Shown here piece by piece: positions 1 to 8,310 of a stretch of 64,000 nucleotides of DNA. Position 1 is the first letter of the stretch. The number at the start of each line of letters is the position of its first letter. Origin of the DNA: Erythrobacter sp. GTDB lineage: Bacteria; Pseudomonadota; Alphaproteobacteria; Sphingomonadales; Sphingomonadaceae. The stretch spans positions 1 through 64,000 of the forward strand of contig JAHEAV010000017.1 of NCBI GenBank assembly GCA_024642565.1, given 5' to 3'. The notes beneath the pieces are model-generated. The model was not told where the DNA came from, made no database searches, and saw nothing but the letters and a program-made list of their open reading frames with translations. Position numbers and translations under genes: made by a program.

Positions 1-8
1 AGACTAGG

Positions 9-99
9 TGGCGGAGCGGGTGGGATTCGAACCCACGATAGGCTTTTGACCTATACACACTTTCCAGGCGTGCGCCTTCGACCACTCGGCCACCGCTCC
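9..99 (-). tRNA. tRNA-Ser (anticodon GGA)
   Basis: On the minus strand the acceptor arms GGAGCGG (93-99) and CCGCTCC (13-19) pair perfectly, followed by discriminator G and an encoded CCA (9-11). The anticodon stem CACGC/GTGTG encloses the loop CTGGAAA, giving anticodon GGA. A long variable arm (ATAGG...CCTAT) marks a class II tRNA, as expected for serine. It reads UCC and UCU codons. Confidence 0.97.
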
Positions 100-214
100 G
101 CAAGCCAGACTGGCCAAGGCCACGGCAAGACGCGCGCCCTAGCTTTTGCCTGCTGGCTTGGCAAGCGCTGCTGACACCATTGTTTGGTTCACTGCCGCTT
201 CCTAGATATGCACC

Positions 215-619
215 ATGTTCCAATTGCAACACACGGGCGCGAGCGCCGAGGATATTGAAGTCATCGCCCGCACTACGCTGGATGGCCTGCCAGACCGATT
301 TTCGCGGCATTTAGGCGCGATTGTCTTGCAAGTGGAAGACTATGCCGACGCGGAAACATTGGCTGCGGTTGGCCTCAGCCACCGTTCGCAACTATCGGGG
401 ATTTACCAGGGCATTCCCATGCATCTGAAGAGCATCGAGCAATCGGGCGCGCTGCCGGATCGAATTCGCCTTTTTCGAATGCCGATCCTGATGGAATGGC
501 AGGAACGCGGTAATGTCACACTCGATCATCTGGTGGCGCATGTGACAATACACGAAGTTGGCCATCACTTTGGTTTGTCCGATGCGGATATGCATGCACT
601 TGAGGATGCAGCAGAATAA
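215..619 (+). CDS. Small zincin-type metallopeptidase family protein
   Basis: This 134-residue protein carries HEVGHHFGLSD near its C-terminus (about residues 113-123). This is the HExxHxxG-like zinc signature of the small zincin family (PF06262/DUF1025), which is common in alphaproteobacteria and actinobacteria. Its length fits the family, whose members are single-domain and cytosolic with no signal peptide. The first and third His would bind zinc, the Glu would be the catalytic base and the Asp after HFG a further ligand. Substrates of the family are not established. The next gene follows after 37 bases on the same strand, so co-transcription is possible but not shown. Confidence 0.85.
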   Translation: MFQLQHTGASAEDIEVIARTTLDGLPDRFSRHLGAIVLQVEDYADAETLAAVGLSHRSQLSGIYQGIPMHLKSIEQSGALPDRIRLFRMPILMEWQERGNVTLDHLVAHVTIHEVGHHFGLSDADMHALEDAAE

Positions 620-656
620 GCTTTCGCTGGCGTGAAGGTGCTGGCAAGGTGGCAGC

Positions 657-1721
657 ATGAAAAAACGCCTCCTGACCGCCGCAATAACCCTTACCATCGC
701 CGCACCGCTAATCGCGCAGGAACCGCCCAAAGGTGCACCTTCGCCAAACGAGATCGTAGCGGGGTCTGCCCATGATGAATGGACCGGAATTGCGCCGGAA
801 GACCTTATGGTGATGACCCTTGCTCCCGATGCTTCGGGCAACCCCCGCCAAGTGGTGATCCAACTGATGCCAGCTCCCTTCAGCGAAGGATGGGTAGACA
901 ATATTCGCAATTTCGCCCGTGCCGGCTGGTACGACAATATCAGCGTCAATCGGGTGCAGGACAATTACGTCGTCCAGTGGGGCGATCCAAATTACGACAA
1001 TCCCGAAGCAACGGGTGCGACCAAGCCGTTGCCCCAACAACTGAAAGTGATGGGGGAAGAAAGCTACACCATTGCAGCTACGCCAGAATTATTCGCCAAA
1101 GTGCTGACGGACCACGGTCAGGAAAGTTTTTCCAGGGTTTACGCACCTATGAAGTCGGTGCGTGCAGATCGCAGACCTGCAAAAATCTCTGACCCCTACG
1201 CAAATGCATATGCGTTTTACCAGGGCTTTCCAGTCGGCATGGGTCTGGTTCCAGGCAAGGGCCGCAGGAGCACACCTTTGGGTCCCGATATTGCCTGGCC
1301 TGTCCACTGCTACGGCATGGTAGGCGTGGGCCGCAATTATTCCCCTGACACCGGCAGCGGTGCGGAACTTTACACCGTGATCGGCCAGGCGCCGCGCCAG
1401 CTTGATCGGAATATCGCACTGGTCGGGCGGGTGATCGAAGGGATGGCAAACCTCTCCAGCCTGCCGCGCGGCAAGGGTGAATTGGGCTTTTATGCCGACT
1501 TCGAAACGGACAAGCGAACCCCCATCCTGTCGGTGCGCATCGCCAGCGACTTGCCTGCGAAACAGCAACCGCGCTTTGAGTATCTCTCCAGCGGCAGTGC
1601 AAGCTTCACCAAATATGCCGATGCCCGCGCGAACCGCCGCGATCCCTTCTATGTCGCGCCTGCTGGCGGCGCGGATATCTGCAACATCCCAGTCCCGATC
1701 CGGCGGGTTGCCGCGGATTGA
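657..1721 (+). CDS. Exported divergent cyclophilin-type peptidylprolyl isomerase
   Basis: The 354-residue protein opens with a Sec signal peptide (MKKRLL..., hydrophobic to about residue 20, cleavage after Ala-Gln), so it should be periplasmic. Cyclophilin landmarks are visible: RVQDNYVVQWGDP (about 99-111) matches the family's RVxxxFMIQGGDP, and YTVIGQ...VGRVIEGM (about 240-265) matches YTVFGRVVEGM. A longer than usual insert separates the two halves, and several active-site residues of classical cyclophilins are changed, so catalytic activity is uncertain. It probably helps fold exported proteins. It converges on tilS with 60 bases between the stops. Confidence 0.75.
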   Translation: MKKRLLTAAITLTIAAPLIAQEPPKGAPSPNEIVAGSAHDEWTGIAPEDLMVMTLAPDASGNPRQVVIQLMPAPFSEGWVDNIRNFARAGWYDNISVNRVQDNYVVQWGDPNYDNPEATGATKPLPQQLKVMGEESYTIAATPELFAKVLTDHGQESFSRVYAPMKSVRADRRPAKISDPYANAYAFYQGFPVGMGLVPGKGRRSTPLGPDIAWPVHCYGMVGVGRNYSPDTGSGAELYTVIGQAPRQLDRNIALVGRVIEGMANLSSLPRGKGELGFYADFETDKRTPILSVRIASDLPAKQQPRFEYLSSGSASFTKYADARANRRDPFYVAPAGGADICNIPVPIRRVAAD

Positions 1722-1781
1722 TTCCGCGAATGATTACCTGCCGCAGAAGGATCAGGTGAAGCCGACAGGGCAGCGATCAGC

Positions 1782-2681
1782 CTAGCTGTCGCGGCGCGGC
1801 GGTTCGGCCACAAACTGCCAAATCGGCCCCTCGGCCCGCGCAGCAACTCCGCCGAGCGTGCCGCCTTGCCCTTGCGACAAGGCATCAATCAGCCGGGCCA
1901 CTGCCCCTCCACGCGGGTCACCACCCAATTCCGCGATTGCCCGCGCAACCACCCGCAACCGGATCGCCCGGGGCGCAACCGGGCGATAGTGCAATGCGCC
2001 CGGCAAGCGCTGGACACATTCGTCCCATTCGCGCGCTGCAGCCCATTGTAATGCGGCATCGGCCTGGGCCAAATGCCGCGCACTGGCGGCAAACGCTTGT
2101 GGGTCGATCCAATCGGCCTGAGCAAGTGCCTTGCGCATCCTTACCCGGTCAAATTGCTCATCGTTGTTCGAGGGATCCTGCACCGGTGCGAGGCCCACGC
2201 TTTGCACTATGCTTGCAAGTTCGATCCGCCGCCAACCCAGCAGTGGCCGCAGCAAAGGCCGATTGCTGCCGGGAACGACGCCGCGGGTTCGGACACCGGC
2301 AAGCCCTGACACCCCGCTCCCCCGGTTCAGCCGCATCAGCAGCGTCTCTGCCTGGTCGTCGGCATGATGCGCCGTGGCAAGGGCTGCCAGACTGTGCTGC
2401 TCCATCCAGTTCCCCAGAGCTGCATAGCGGGCGTGGCGTGCCTGGTCCTGCAGATTACCAGGCGCCACGATCACGCGGATCGTTTGATGCGGAACGGCGA
2501 GGTCGGCGCAGATTCTGGCGACCAATTGCGCTTCGTCTGCCGCTTCTGGCCGCAGGCCATGATCGATGGTCGCGGCTTCTATCCGGCCGGGCAAGGCGGC
2601 ATGGGCCAGCAGCAGTAAAGCAAGGCTATCTGCCCCTCCGGAGACGGCCAACCCTAACCGCCCATCTCCCGGCCACAGCAT
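1782..2681 (-). CDS. tilS: tRNA(Ile)-lysidine synthase
   Basis: TilS uses ATP to join lysine to C34 of the tRNA-Ile with CAU anticodon, so that it reads AUA. The PP-loop ATP signature SGGADS lies at residues 14-19, followed by the family motifs ATIDHGLRPEA and TAHHADDQAETLLMRL. At 299 residues it is a short form with only a partial C-terminal region. The annotated ATG leaves almost nothing before the PP-loop. The frame stays open upstream for about 20 codons (through IDRFRADLS) with no ATG, GTG or TTG, so translation may start at a rare codon overlapping the cpoB stop. The cpoB-tilS order is usual in this group. Confidence 0.9.
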   Translation of the reverse strand: MLWPGDGRLGLAVSGGADSLALLLLAHAALPGRIEAATIDHGLRPEAADEAQLVARICADLAVPHQTIRVIVAPGNLQDQARHARYAALGNWMEQHSLAALATAHHADDQAETLLMRLNRGSGVSGLAGVRTRGVVPGSNRPLLRPLLGWRRIELASIVQSVGLAPVQDPSNNDEQFDRVRMRKALAQADWIDPQAFAASARHLAQADAALQWAAAREWDECVQRLPGALHYRPVAPRAIRLRVVARAIAELGGDPRGGAVARLIDALSQGQGGTLGGVAARAEGPIWQFVAEPPRRDS

Positions 2682-2730
2682 GGAGAGATCGGCACGGAAG
2701 CGGTCGATCAGCGCAGAATCGATTGACCTA

Positions 2731-3687
2731 TCAATTGCATTTTACCTTGCGCAAATCGCCTTGATACTGGTCCGAAAGGCGGCCAGCGGCCAGCGCCGGA
2801 TACGTCTGGCCGAATTCCGCCAGTGCAATGCAGGCGCGTTTGGTGTCTTTTACTGCGATCATCGACTCTGCAAGGAACAGCAGACTGTCGCCAGCACGCG
2901 CGCCTTGCTTATCCGTCTGGTAATTCTTGAGGAACCATGGCGCAGCTTCCTTGGCCTTGCCATCATCGAGATAAGCGCGCCCAAGCAGATTTCGCCCATA
3001 GCTTATGCGCGGATGGCTGGGATATTTCTCTGCAAACAAAGTCAGTTGCTGCTGTGCCTCGGGATAAAATTTGGCGTCCCACAGGCGGAAGCCATAGGAA
3101 TATTCATCATCGCCAGGATCATCGGTCTGTGGCTTGGCAATCTGCTGTACTGCCGCCAGCCGTTCTGCGCTCGGTCCGCTTGCGGCAGGCTTTGCTGGTG
3201 CAGTTGGCTTGGTTGTTATGACCGTGGCCGGACGCGCCGCGGCTGAACCGCCCGTCATGACTGCAATATTCGATGCCGGGGCGCTGACTGATGGTTCCGG
3301 CGCGGCAGCCGCAACTGCCGCACTGCCATTCTCGAGTGCGGCCATACGGGTGCCGAGCTGGCCAAGCGTATTGGTGTTCTGTTCGGTTTGCGCGGTCAGC
3401 GATTGCAACTGGGCTTCAAGGGCATCGAGCCGCGCCAGCATATCCGTGACAGCGGTGCTGGACGGAATCGAAGGTGTCGCGCTGGCGGTCGGAGCAGCAG
3501 AAATTTCCGGTTCGAAGAACCGTCCGGTGCCCCCTGGAAACACGGACCGTTGCAAGGCGCGTACTTCCGCCTCGATCTTGCGAATACGGGCTTCATCCGC
3601 GCTTTGTGCCGTGGCCGGGACCGAGGTCGCACCGACGGCGACAAGCGCCAATCCGCCAAGGATGGCATGGCTGAAACGGGTGGTCAT
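2731..3687 (-). CDS. cpoB: Tol-Pal accessory protein CpoB (YbgF)
   Basis: This 318-residue periplasmic protein coordinates the Tol-Pal system with peptidoglycan synthesis during division. It has a signal peptide ending near ATAQS (about residue 26). A coiled coil with heptad Leu/Ile follows (ARIRKIEAEVRALQR and a second one around 75-115), then an Ala/Pro-rich linker. The C-terminal TPR domain begins at the DDEYSYGFRLWDAKFY motif typical of YbgF. The ATG at 3687 was chosen over a longer frame because AGGAG precedes it and it begins the signal peptide directly. tilS lies downstream in the same direction. Confidence 0.9.
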   Translation of the reverse strand: MTTRFSHAILGGLALVAVGATSVPATAQSADEARIRKIEAEVRALQRSVFPGGTGRFFEPEISAAPTASATPSIPSSTAVTDMLARLDALEAQLQSLTAQTEQNTNTLGQLGTRMAALENGSAAVAAAAPEPSVSAPASNIAVMTGGSAAARPATVITTKPTAPAKPAASGPSAERLAAVQQIAKPQTDDPGDDEYSYGFRLWDAKFYPEAQQQLTLFAEKYPSHPRISYGRNLLGRAYLDDGKAKEAAPWFLKNYQTDKQGARAGDSLLFLAESMIAVKDTKRACIALAEFGQTYPALAAGRLSDQYQGDLRKVKCN

Positions 3688-3845
3688 CTTGCGAAGCTCT
3701 CCTGTAATTCCAATTGCACCGGGCAATGCGCACCGGATCGTCCAGATCGACCTAACCGGTGCTGAACACACTCACCGAATCCTGCCGCAGAGGCGTGGTA
3801 TTGTCGAGCCTCCAGCCCCGAAATGCGGGGAAATACCGATTTGGT

Positions 3846-4703
3846 TCAGTTAGCCGGACGTGCCGCCGCCGGGCTCTGAATTCCCGGCGCTTGCGGAGAC
3901 GGCCCTTGTGCCGCGCCGGCTTCGGGATTTTCTGCCCGAGCCTGCAAGGCCGCAGCGCTCACTGATACGTCACGCAAAATCTGCTCTTTTTCGGCCAGCT
4001 TGGGTACAGCCTTTCCGCCGATGGTGATCGAAAAAGCATCGGGCCGGCCTGTCCATATTTTTGGATCAGTGGCATCGGCAGGGATAGTGAAGCTTTCGCC
4101 CTTGGCCATTTGCTTTTCGGCGAAGCGGGTGCCGTTCGTATCGTAGAACCGAACCCAGACACCGTCCTCCAGCGCGGTGAATACAACCGCACCGCTATTG
4201 GTTAAATCAGCCGCAGGCGTGACAGGCGTATTGGCGACAGCCGGTTGGCTATCGGCCACTTGCGGGCCCGGGCCAGCGCCAGTGAAGAAAAAGTCGCGGA
4301 AATACGCGAAACCACCTGCAATTAACAGTAAGGCAGCCAGGGCACTGAACCAGGCCAGACCGCGCGAAGATATTCGCGCCGGATCGCCCGGTTCAAAGCC
4401 AATCGCTCTTCCGCCTTCGTCTGCGCTACTGTTCGCCAGTTCATCGCGCACCTGATCGGCAATGACCCGGTCATCGAGCCCGAGCGCCTTGGCATAGCTG
4501 CGCGAAAATCCGATGGCGTAGGTGCGAGCCGGCAGGGCTGAAAACTTGCCCGCTTCGATCAATACCAGATGCCGCTGCGGAATTCGCGTCTCCGCCGCAA
4601 TCTGTGCGATCGATTTTTGCGCGTCCTCACGTGCCCGGCGAAGCCTTTGGCCGACACCTTCCAGCGGCAACTGGTCCTCAAGGACTTCCTCGAATTCAGA
4701 CAT
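3846..4703 (-). CDS. RodZ-like helix-turn-helix membrane protein (HTH_25, DUF4115)
   Basis: The 285-residue protein has an N-terminal Cro/C1-type helix-turn-helix (about 17-80, with VGQRLRRARE and IPQRHLVLIE). A single membrane segment follows (about 117-137), then a linker and a periplasmic C-terminal DUF4115 domain (FTALEDGVWVRFYD...) of the RodZ family. RodZ anchors MreB and supports rod shape; whether this copy does so cannot be told from sequence. The start at 4703 is preferred to the longer frame because the preceding 23 codons have no family resemblance. The Pro/Ala/Gln-rich tail is low complexity. It lies between cpoB and ptsP, all leftward. Confidence 0.8.
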   Translation of the reverse strand: MSEFEEVLEDQLPLEGVGQRLRRAREDAQKSIAQIAAETRIPQRHLVLIEAGKFSALPARTYAIGFSRSYAKALGLDDRVIADQVRDELANSSADEGGRAIGFEPGDPARISSRGLAWFSALAALLLIAGGFAYFRDFFFTGAGPGPQVADSQPAVANTPVTPAADLTNSGAVVFTALEDGVWVRFYDTNGTRFAEKQMAKGESFTIPADATDPKIWTGRPDAFSITIGGKAVPKLAEKEQILRDVSVSAAALQARAENPEAGAAQGPSPQAPGIQSPAAARPAN

Positions 4704-4843
4704 CTGTCTATTCCTTGCAACCCGGTACTTGTGTTTTGACGCACAAGAAGATCGCGCGGCTCCGCCTGTCAAGTCGCCGCAACCTTCTCATAGCATCATT
4801 TCGACGAGACGTCCGCCCCACACGATGAAGCAAGCGCCCGACA

Positions 4844-7114
4844 CTATTCGACGTCGATTCCATGCGCTTCGGCCCAATCCTTGAGCGTCGAGCGCATGTC
4901 TTCAGGCGGTTGAGACAACCAGCCAGTCATGGCCTCACCAATTTCCTTCAGGTCGACTTTGCGAACCAGTTCCTTGATCGGGCCGACGGAAACCGGCGTG
5001 ATCGAAAGTCGGCGGAAACCAAGGCCGAGCAAAGCAAGCGCTTCCAGCCGGCGGCCGCCCATTTCTCCGCAAATACCAAGCTCCACGTCCTGCCCTTCAG
5101 TAGCCAGGGCGATCCTGCGCATGAACCGCAAAATTGCCGGACTCAGCCAGTCATAGCGCTCCGCCAACTTTGGATTTGCCCGGTCGGCAGCAAACAGGAA
5201 CTGGGTGAGATCATTCGTCCCGACAGACAGGAACGACAATTTGGGAATTAGCAGATCGAGCACTTCGGCCAAGGCCGGGACTTCCAGCATGGCGCCATAT
5301 TTGATCGTTTCCGGCAGGGTTTTTTTCTGGGCCTTCAGATATTTGAGCTGAGCTTCGAATACCGCTTTGGCCGCGTCAAACTCCCACGGCGCCGATACCA
5401 TCGGGAACATGACATGGAGCACTTTACCGGCTGCGGCTTCGATCAGAGCCCGTGCCTGAACTTTGAGCAGGCCTTCCCGTTCCAGCGCGAGCCGCAAGGC
5501 CCGCCAGCCCATCGCCGGATTTTCGTCATTTTCCGCTTCGCCCGAACGCAGGTAGGGCACTGCCTTGTCTCCGCCGATATCGACCGTGCGGAAAATCACC
5601 GGCTTGTCCCCAGCGCCATCCAGCACATCACGATAAAGTCGGAATTGCTTCTCACGCTGTGGCAGGGTTGCGGAAACCAGAAACTGGAACTCGGTGCGAA
5701 ACAGGCCGATGCCATCGGCGCCAACCAGATTGAGGTTGGAGATATCATCGCGCAGACCGGCATTCATCATGACCTTGATGCGCGTGCCGCAGCGCGTGAA
5801 GGGTTCCACATCACGCAATTCGGCATAAAGCGCCTGCCGCTCCCGCGATTTGGCGAAGCGCGCTTCGAACGCATCCAGAACCTGCTGCCCCGGTCGGATC
5901 ATCGCCGTCGCGGCGTCAGCGTCGACCAGGATCTGGTCGCCATCGCGCACAATTGCGCGCAGGCCGCGCGCGCGGCCCAGCACCGGCACGCCCATGGCCC
6001 GCGCTACGATCACAACATGCGAAGTGAGGGAACCTTCCTCCAGCACCACGCCCTTCAGTTTTCGCCGGTCATATTCGAGCAGTTCGGCAGGGCCGAGATT
6101 CTTGGCGATAAGGATCGTATCGCGCCGCAAACCCTGAGTAGCTGCCGTGCCCAATTGCCCGGAAACAATCCGTAGCAGCCTATTCGATAGATCCTCCAGA
6201 TCGTGCATCCGGTCGGCGAGGAGCGGATCGTCGATCTCGCGCATCCGCATACGGGTTCGTTGCTGCACCCGCTCTATCGCGGCTTCTGCTGTCAGTCCGG
6301 AATCGATTGCCTCGTTGATCCGCCGCGACCAGCCTTCGTCATAGGCAAACATTTTATAGGTTTCGAGCACCTCTTCATGTTCACCGCCGACGCGAAATTC
6401 GGCCTGGCTGGTCATGGTATCAATGCCTTCACGCATCTTGTCGAAGGCGCGGTAAACCCGCTGTCGCTCGGCCTCGGTGTCGTCTGCCACGACTTGATTG
6501 ATGGTTACGCGGGGCTGGTGGAAAACGGCAAATCCGCTGGCGAGACCTTTGGCCAGGCTGAGACCGTTGATCGTCAACGGGCCGCTTTGCGCGGGGTTGA
6601 GCCCTGCAGCATCCTCTTCATCGACCATGTCGTTATTGGTGATTAGTTCGGACAGGACCATGGCTGTGGTCTGAAGCGCTTCGATCTCGACTTCTTCATA
6701 ACGGCGCGGTTCCACGTGCTGGACACATAAAACCCCCACTGCACGTTCGCGATAGATAATCGGGACGCCGGCAAAGGAATGGTATTTCTCTTCGCCAGTT
6801 TCTGGCCGGTACTGGAAATCCGGGTGGGCCTTGGCTTCGGCCAGATTGAGCGTTTCGCTTTTCTCGGCAATAGTGCCGGTCAGCCCTTCGCCCAAAGCCA
6901 TGCGGGTGACATGGACGGCCGCCTGGTTAAGGCCGCGCGTAGCGAAAAGTTCCAGCATCCCTTCGCGCAGCAGATAGATCGAGCAAACCTCGCTATCCAG
7001 ATTTTCGCCGACAATTTCGACCACGCGGTCAAGCTTGCCCTGCGCATACATACGCGAAGCCATAACCTCATGCAGTTGGGTCAATATCTGGCGGGCGGAG
7101 GCGGCGGCACTCAT
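4844..7114 (-). CDS. ptsP: PEP-protein phosphotransferase EI-Ntr
   Basis: The 756-residue cytosolic enzyme takes phosphate from phosphoenolpyruvate and passes it to NPr and then EIIA-Ntr in the regulatory nitrogen PTS. An N-terminal GAF domain (about 20-155) marks the Ntr form. The PEP-utilizer N-domain (180-300) is followed by the swivel domain with the phosphorylated His366 in GSLTSH, and the TIM barrel carries GADGIGLFRTEF, FRTVDIGGDK and the GICGEMGGR motif. All key motifs are intact. No other PTS gene is nearby. The gene stands alone, with about 100 bases to the next gene upstream. Confidence 0.95.
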   Translation of the reverse strand: MSAAASARQILTQLHEVMASRMYAQGKLDRVVEIVGENLDSEVCSIYLLREGMLELFATRGLNQAAVHVTRMALGEGLTGTIAEKSETLNLAEAKAHPDFQYRPETGEEKYHSFAGVPIIYRERAVGVLCVQHVEPRRYEEVEIEALQTTAMVLSELITNNDMVDEEDAAGLNPAQSGPLTINGLSLAKGLASGFAVFHQPRVTINQVVADDTEAERQRVYRAFDKMREGIDTMTSQAEFRVGGEHEEVLETYKMFAYDEGWSRRINEAIDSGLTAEAAIERVQQRTRMRMREIDDPLLADRMHDLEDLSNRLLRIVSGQLGTAATQGLRRDTILIAKNLGPAELLEYDRRKLKGVVLEEGSLTSHVVIVARAMGVPVLGRARGLRAIVRDGDQILVDADAATAMIRPGQQVLDAFEARFAKSRERQALYAELRDVEPFTRCGTRIKVMMNAGLRDDISNLNLVGADGIGLFRTEFQFLVSATLPQREKQFRLYRDVLDGAGDKPVIFRTVDIGGDKAVPYLRSGEAENDENPAMGWRALRLALEREGLLKVQARALIEAAAGKVLHVMFPMVSAPWEFDAAKAVFEAQLKYLKAQKKTLPETIKYGAMLEVPALAEVLDLLIPKLSFLSVGTNDLTQFLFAADRANPKLAERYDWLSPAILRFMRRIALATEGQDVELGICGEMGGRRLEALALLGLGFRRLSITPVSVGPIKELVRKVDLKEIGEAMTGWLSQPPEDMRSTLKDWAEAHGIDVE

Positions 7115-7214
7115 ATTGGCTGTCTATATCAGGACAGCCGTTAAGGGAACCGCCCACCGCTCGGTTAATATGCGCCTTTACCCTTAGGCAGCGATTGAAA
7201 TTCTTTAATCCGCG

Positions 7215-7370
7215 TCAGGCCTGCGCAAGTTCTTCCTTGATTCGCAATTTCTGTTTCTTGAGGCTCTGGATTGTCACATCGTTTGGCGCGGGACGGTTCA
7301 ATTCTTCGCGAATCTTCGCATCAAGTCCGGCGTGCTTCATTTGCAAGGCGTTGACGTGTGACGGTACCAT
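7215..7370 (-). CDS. Small DUF465 (YdcH-like) protein
   Basis: This short minus-strand frame encodes 51 residues: MVPSHVNALQMKHAGLDAKI at the start and KKQKLRIKEELAQA at the end. The pattern of an HxxLxxxI helix, a short turn, then a basic LKKQKLxLKEEL helix is the DUF465/YdcH two-helix hairpin, common in alphaproteobacteria and of unknown function. A strong AGGAG precedes the ATG at 7370. It is divergent from a second DUF465 gene at 7545, with 174 bases between the two starts. Confidence 0.85.
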   Translation of the reverse strand: MVPSHVNALQMKHAGLDAKIREELNRPAPNDVTIQSLKKQKLRIKEELAQA

Positions 7371-7544
7371 ACGGCTCTCCTTTGACTAAACGACCATGTC
7401 TCGCGACTCAGGAGTGTTTCGAATCGCAAATCCCATAAAAACATATCAAAGGCTGTTTGCGAAGTGCCCTCATTCCCCTAAGCGACCAGTAACCGCCTCT
7501 GTGCGACGAACAGGTAGCGCTTTTGCAGCAAGGGATACGCTGGA

Positions 7545-7742
7545 GTGAACGAGCAGGAATTGCGCAAACGACTGGCAGGATTGAAAATCGAACACCGTGA
7601 TCTCGATGCCGCAATTGACGCGTTGCGCGATTCCGGTTCCACGGACCAATTGCAGATTGCGCGGCTCAAGAAGCGCAAGCTGCTACTGAAGGATCAGATC
7701 GCGATGGTCGAAGACGCGCTGATCCCGGACATAATCGCCTGA
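7545..7742 (+). CDS. Small DUF465 (YdcH-like) protein
   Basis: This 65-residue protein begins at GTG with AAGGG about ten bases upstream. It has the DUF465 layout: a first helix with HRDLDAAIDAL, a turn, and the basic signature LKKRKLLLKDQI. The sequence predicts a helical hairpin with no membrane segment. The function of the family is unknown. It pairs head to head with another DUF465 gene on the other strand, and an RcdA-like gene follows on the same strand after 95 bases. Confidence 0.88.
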   Translation: MNEQELRKRLAGLKIEHRDLDAAIDALRDSGSTDQLQIARLKKRKLLLKDQIAMVEDALIPDIIA

Positions 7743-7837
7743 CGTGCCGTTCCATCACGGGACAGTTCATAATTGCCGGAGCGATACCCCTTCGGTGCGC
7801 TGGCGCTTCCCGCAAAGCTGGGATAGCAAACTAGGCA

Positions 7838-8299
7838 ATGCAAAATTCAATCGATCTCAACCGGACTATTGTAGAGGACCTTTACTGCGACGCTCTGATG
7901 CTCGCAGATGAAGTCCGCTCGATTTTTGACCTAACTCCCGTCCAGGCCGCCAGCGAGGAAGGCGACCGCAGGCGGCTATCGCTCTCAATAGAAGGGCTGC
8001 GGACGACTACGCGCGTGATGCATGTGCTTGCATGGCTGCTTAATCACCGCGCGTATTTTTCCGGGGAACTCAGCGAATTTCAGCTGACCCGGCACAGCAA
8101 ATTGCCTGCCGACCGGCCGTCCGATCCTGAAAATCTGGCGTTTCTGGAACCGGCTACGCGCGAATTGGTGCTCGAATCCCAGAAATTGCATGAACGCATT
8201 GCCCGGCTAGATGCCGCCTGGCGCGCCCGAAGCAACAGCCAACCTTCTGAAATTCAGAACCTGCACCAGAGGCTGGACGAAGCCGTTTCGCAGATCTGA
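7838..8299 (+). CDS. DUF1465 / RcdA-family protein
   Basis: The 153-residue all-helical protein matches the alphaproteobacterial DUF1465 family in length and in its conserved blocks: LYCDALMLADEVR, RLSLSIEGLRTTTRVMHVLAWLLNHRAYF and LVLESQKLHERIARLD. Caulobacter RcdA, which helps deliver CtrA to the ClpXP protease, belongs to this family as I recall it. A role in cell-cycle proteolysis is therefore likely but inferred. It converges on glpK with only 11 bases between the stop codons. Confidence 0.85.
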   Translation: MQNSIDLNRTIVEDLYCDALMLADEVRSIFDLTPVQAASEEGDRRRLSLSIEGLRTTTRVMHVLAWLLNHRAYFSGELSEFQLTRHSKLPADRPSDPENLAFLEPATRELVLESQKLHERIARLDAAWRARSNSQPSEIQNLHQRLDEAVSQI

Positions 8300-8310
8300 T
8301 CGGATAAGGG

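Noticed and set aside
1937-2764. A 275-codon plus-strand open frame over tilS
   Set aside because: Shadow of tilS; no domain, and tilS motifs are complete on the minus strand.
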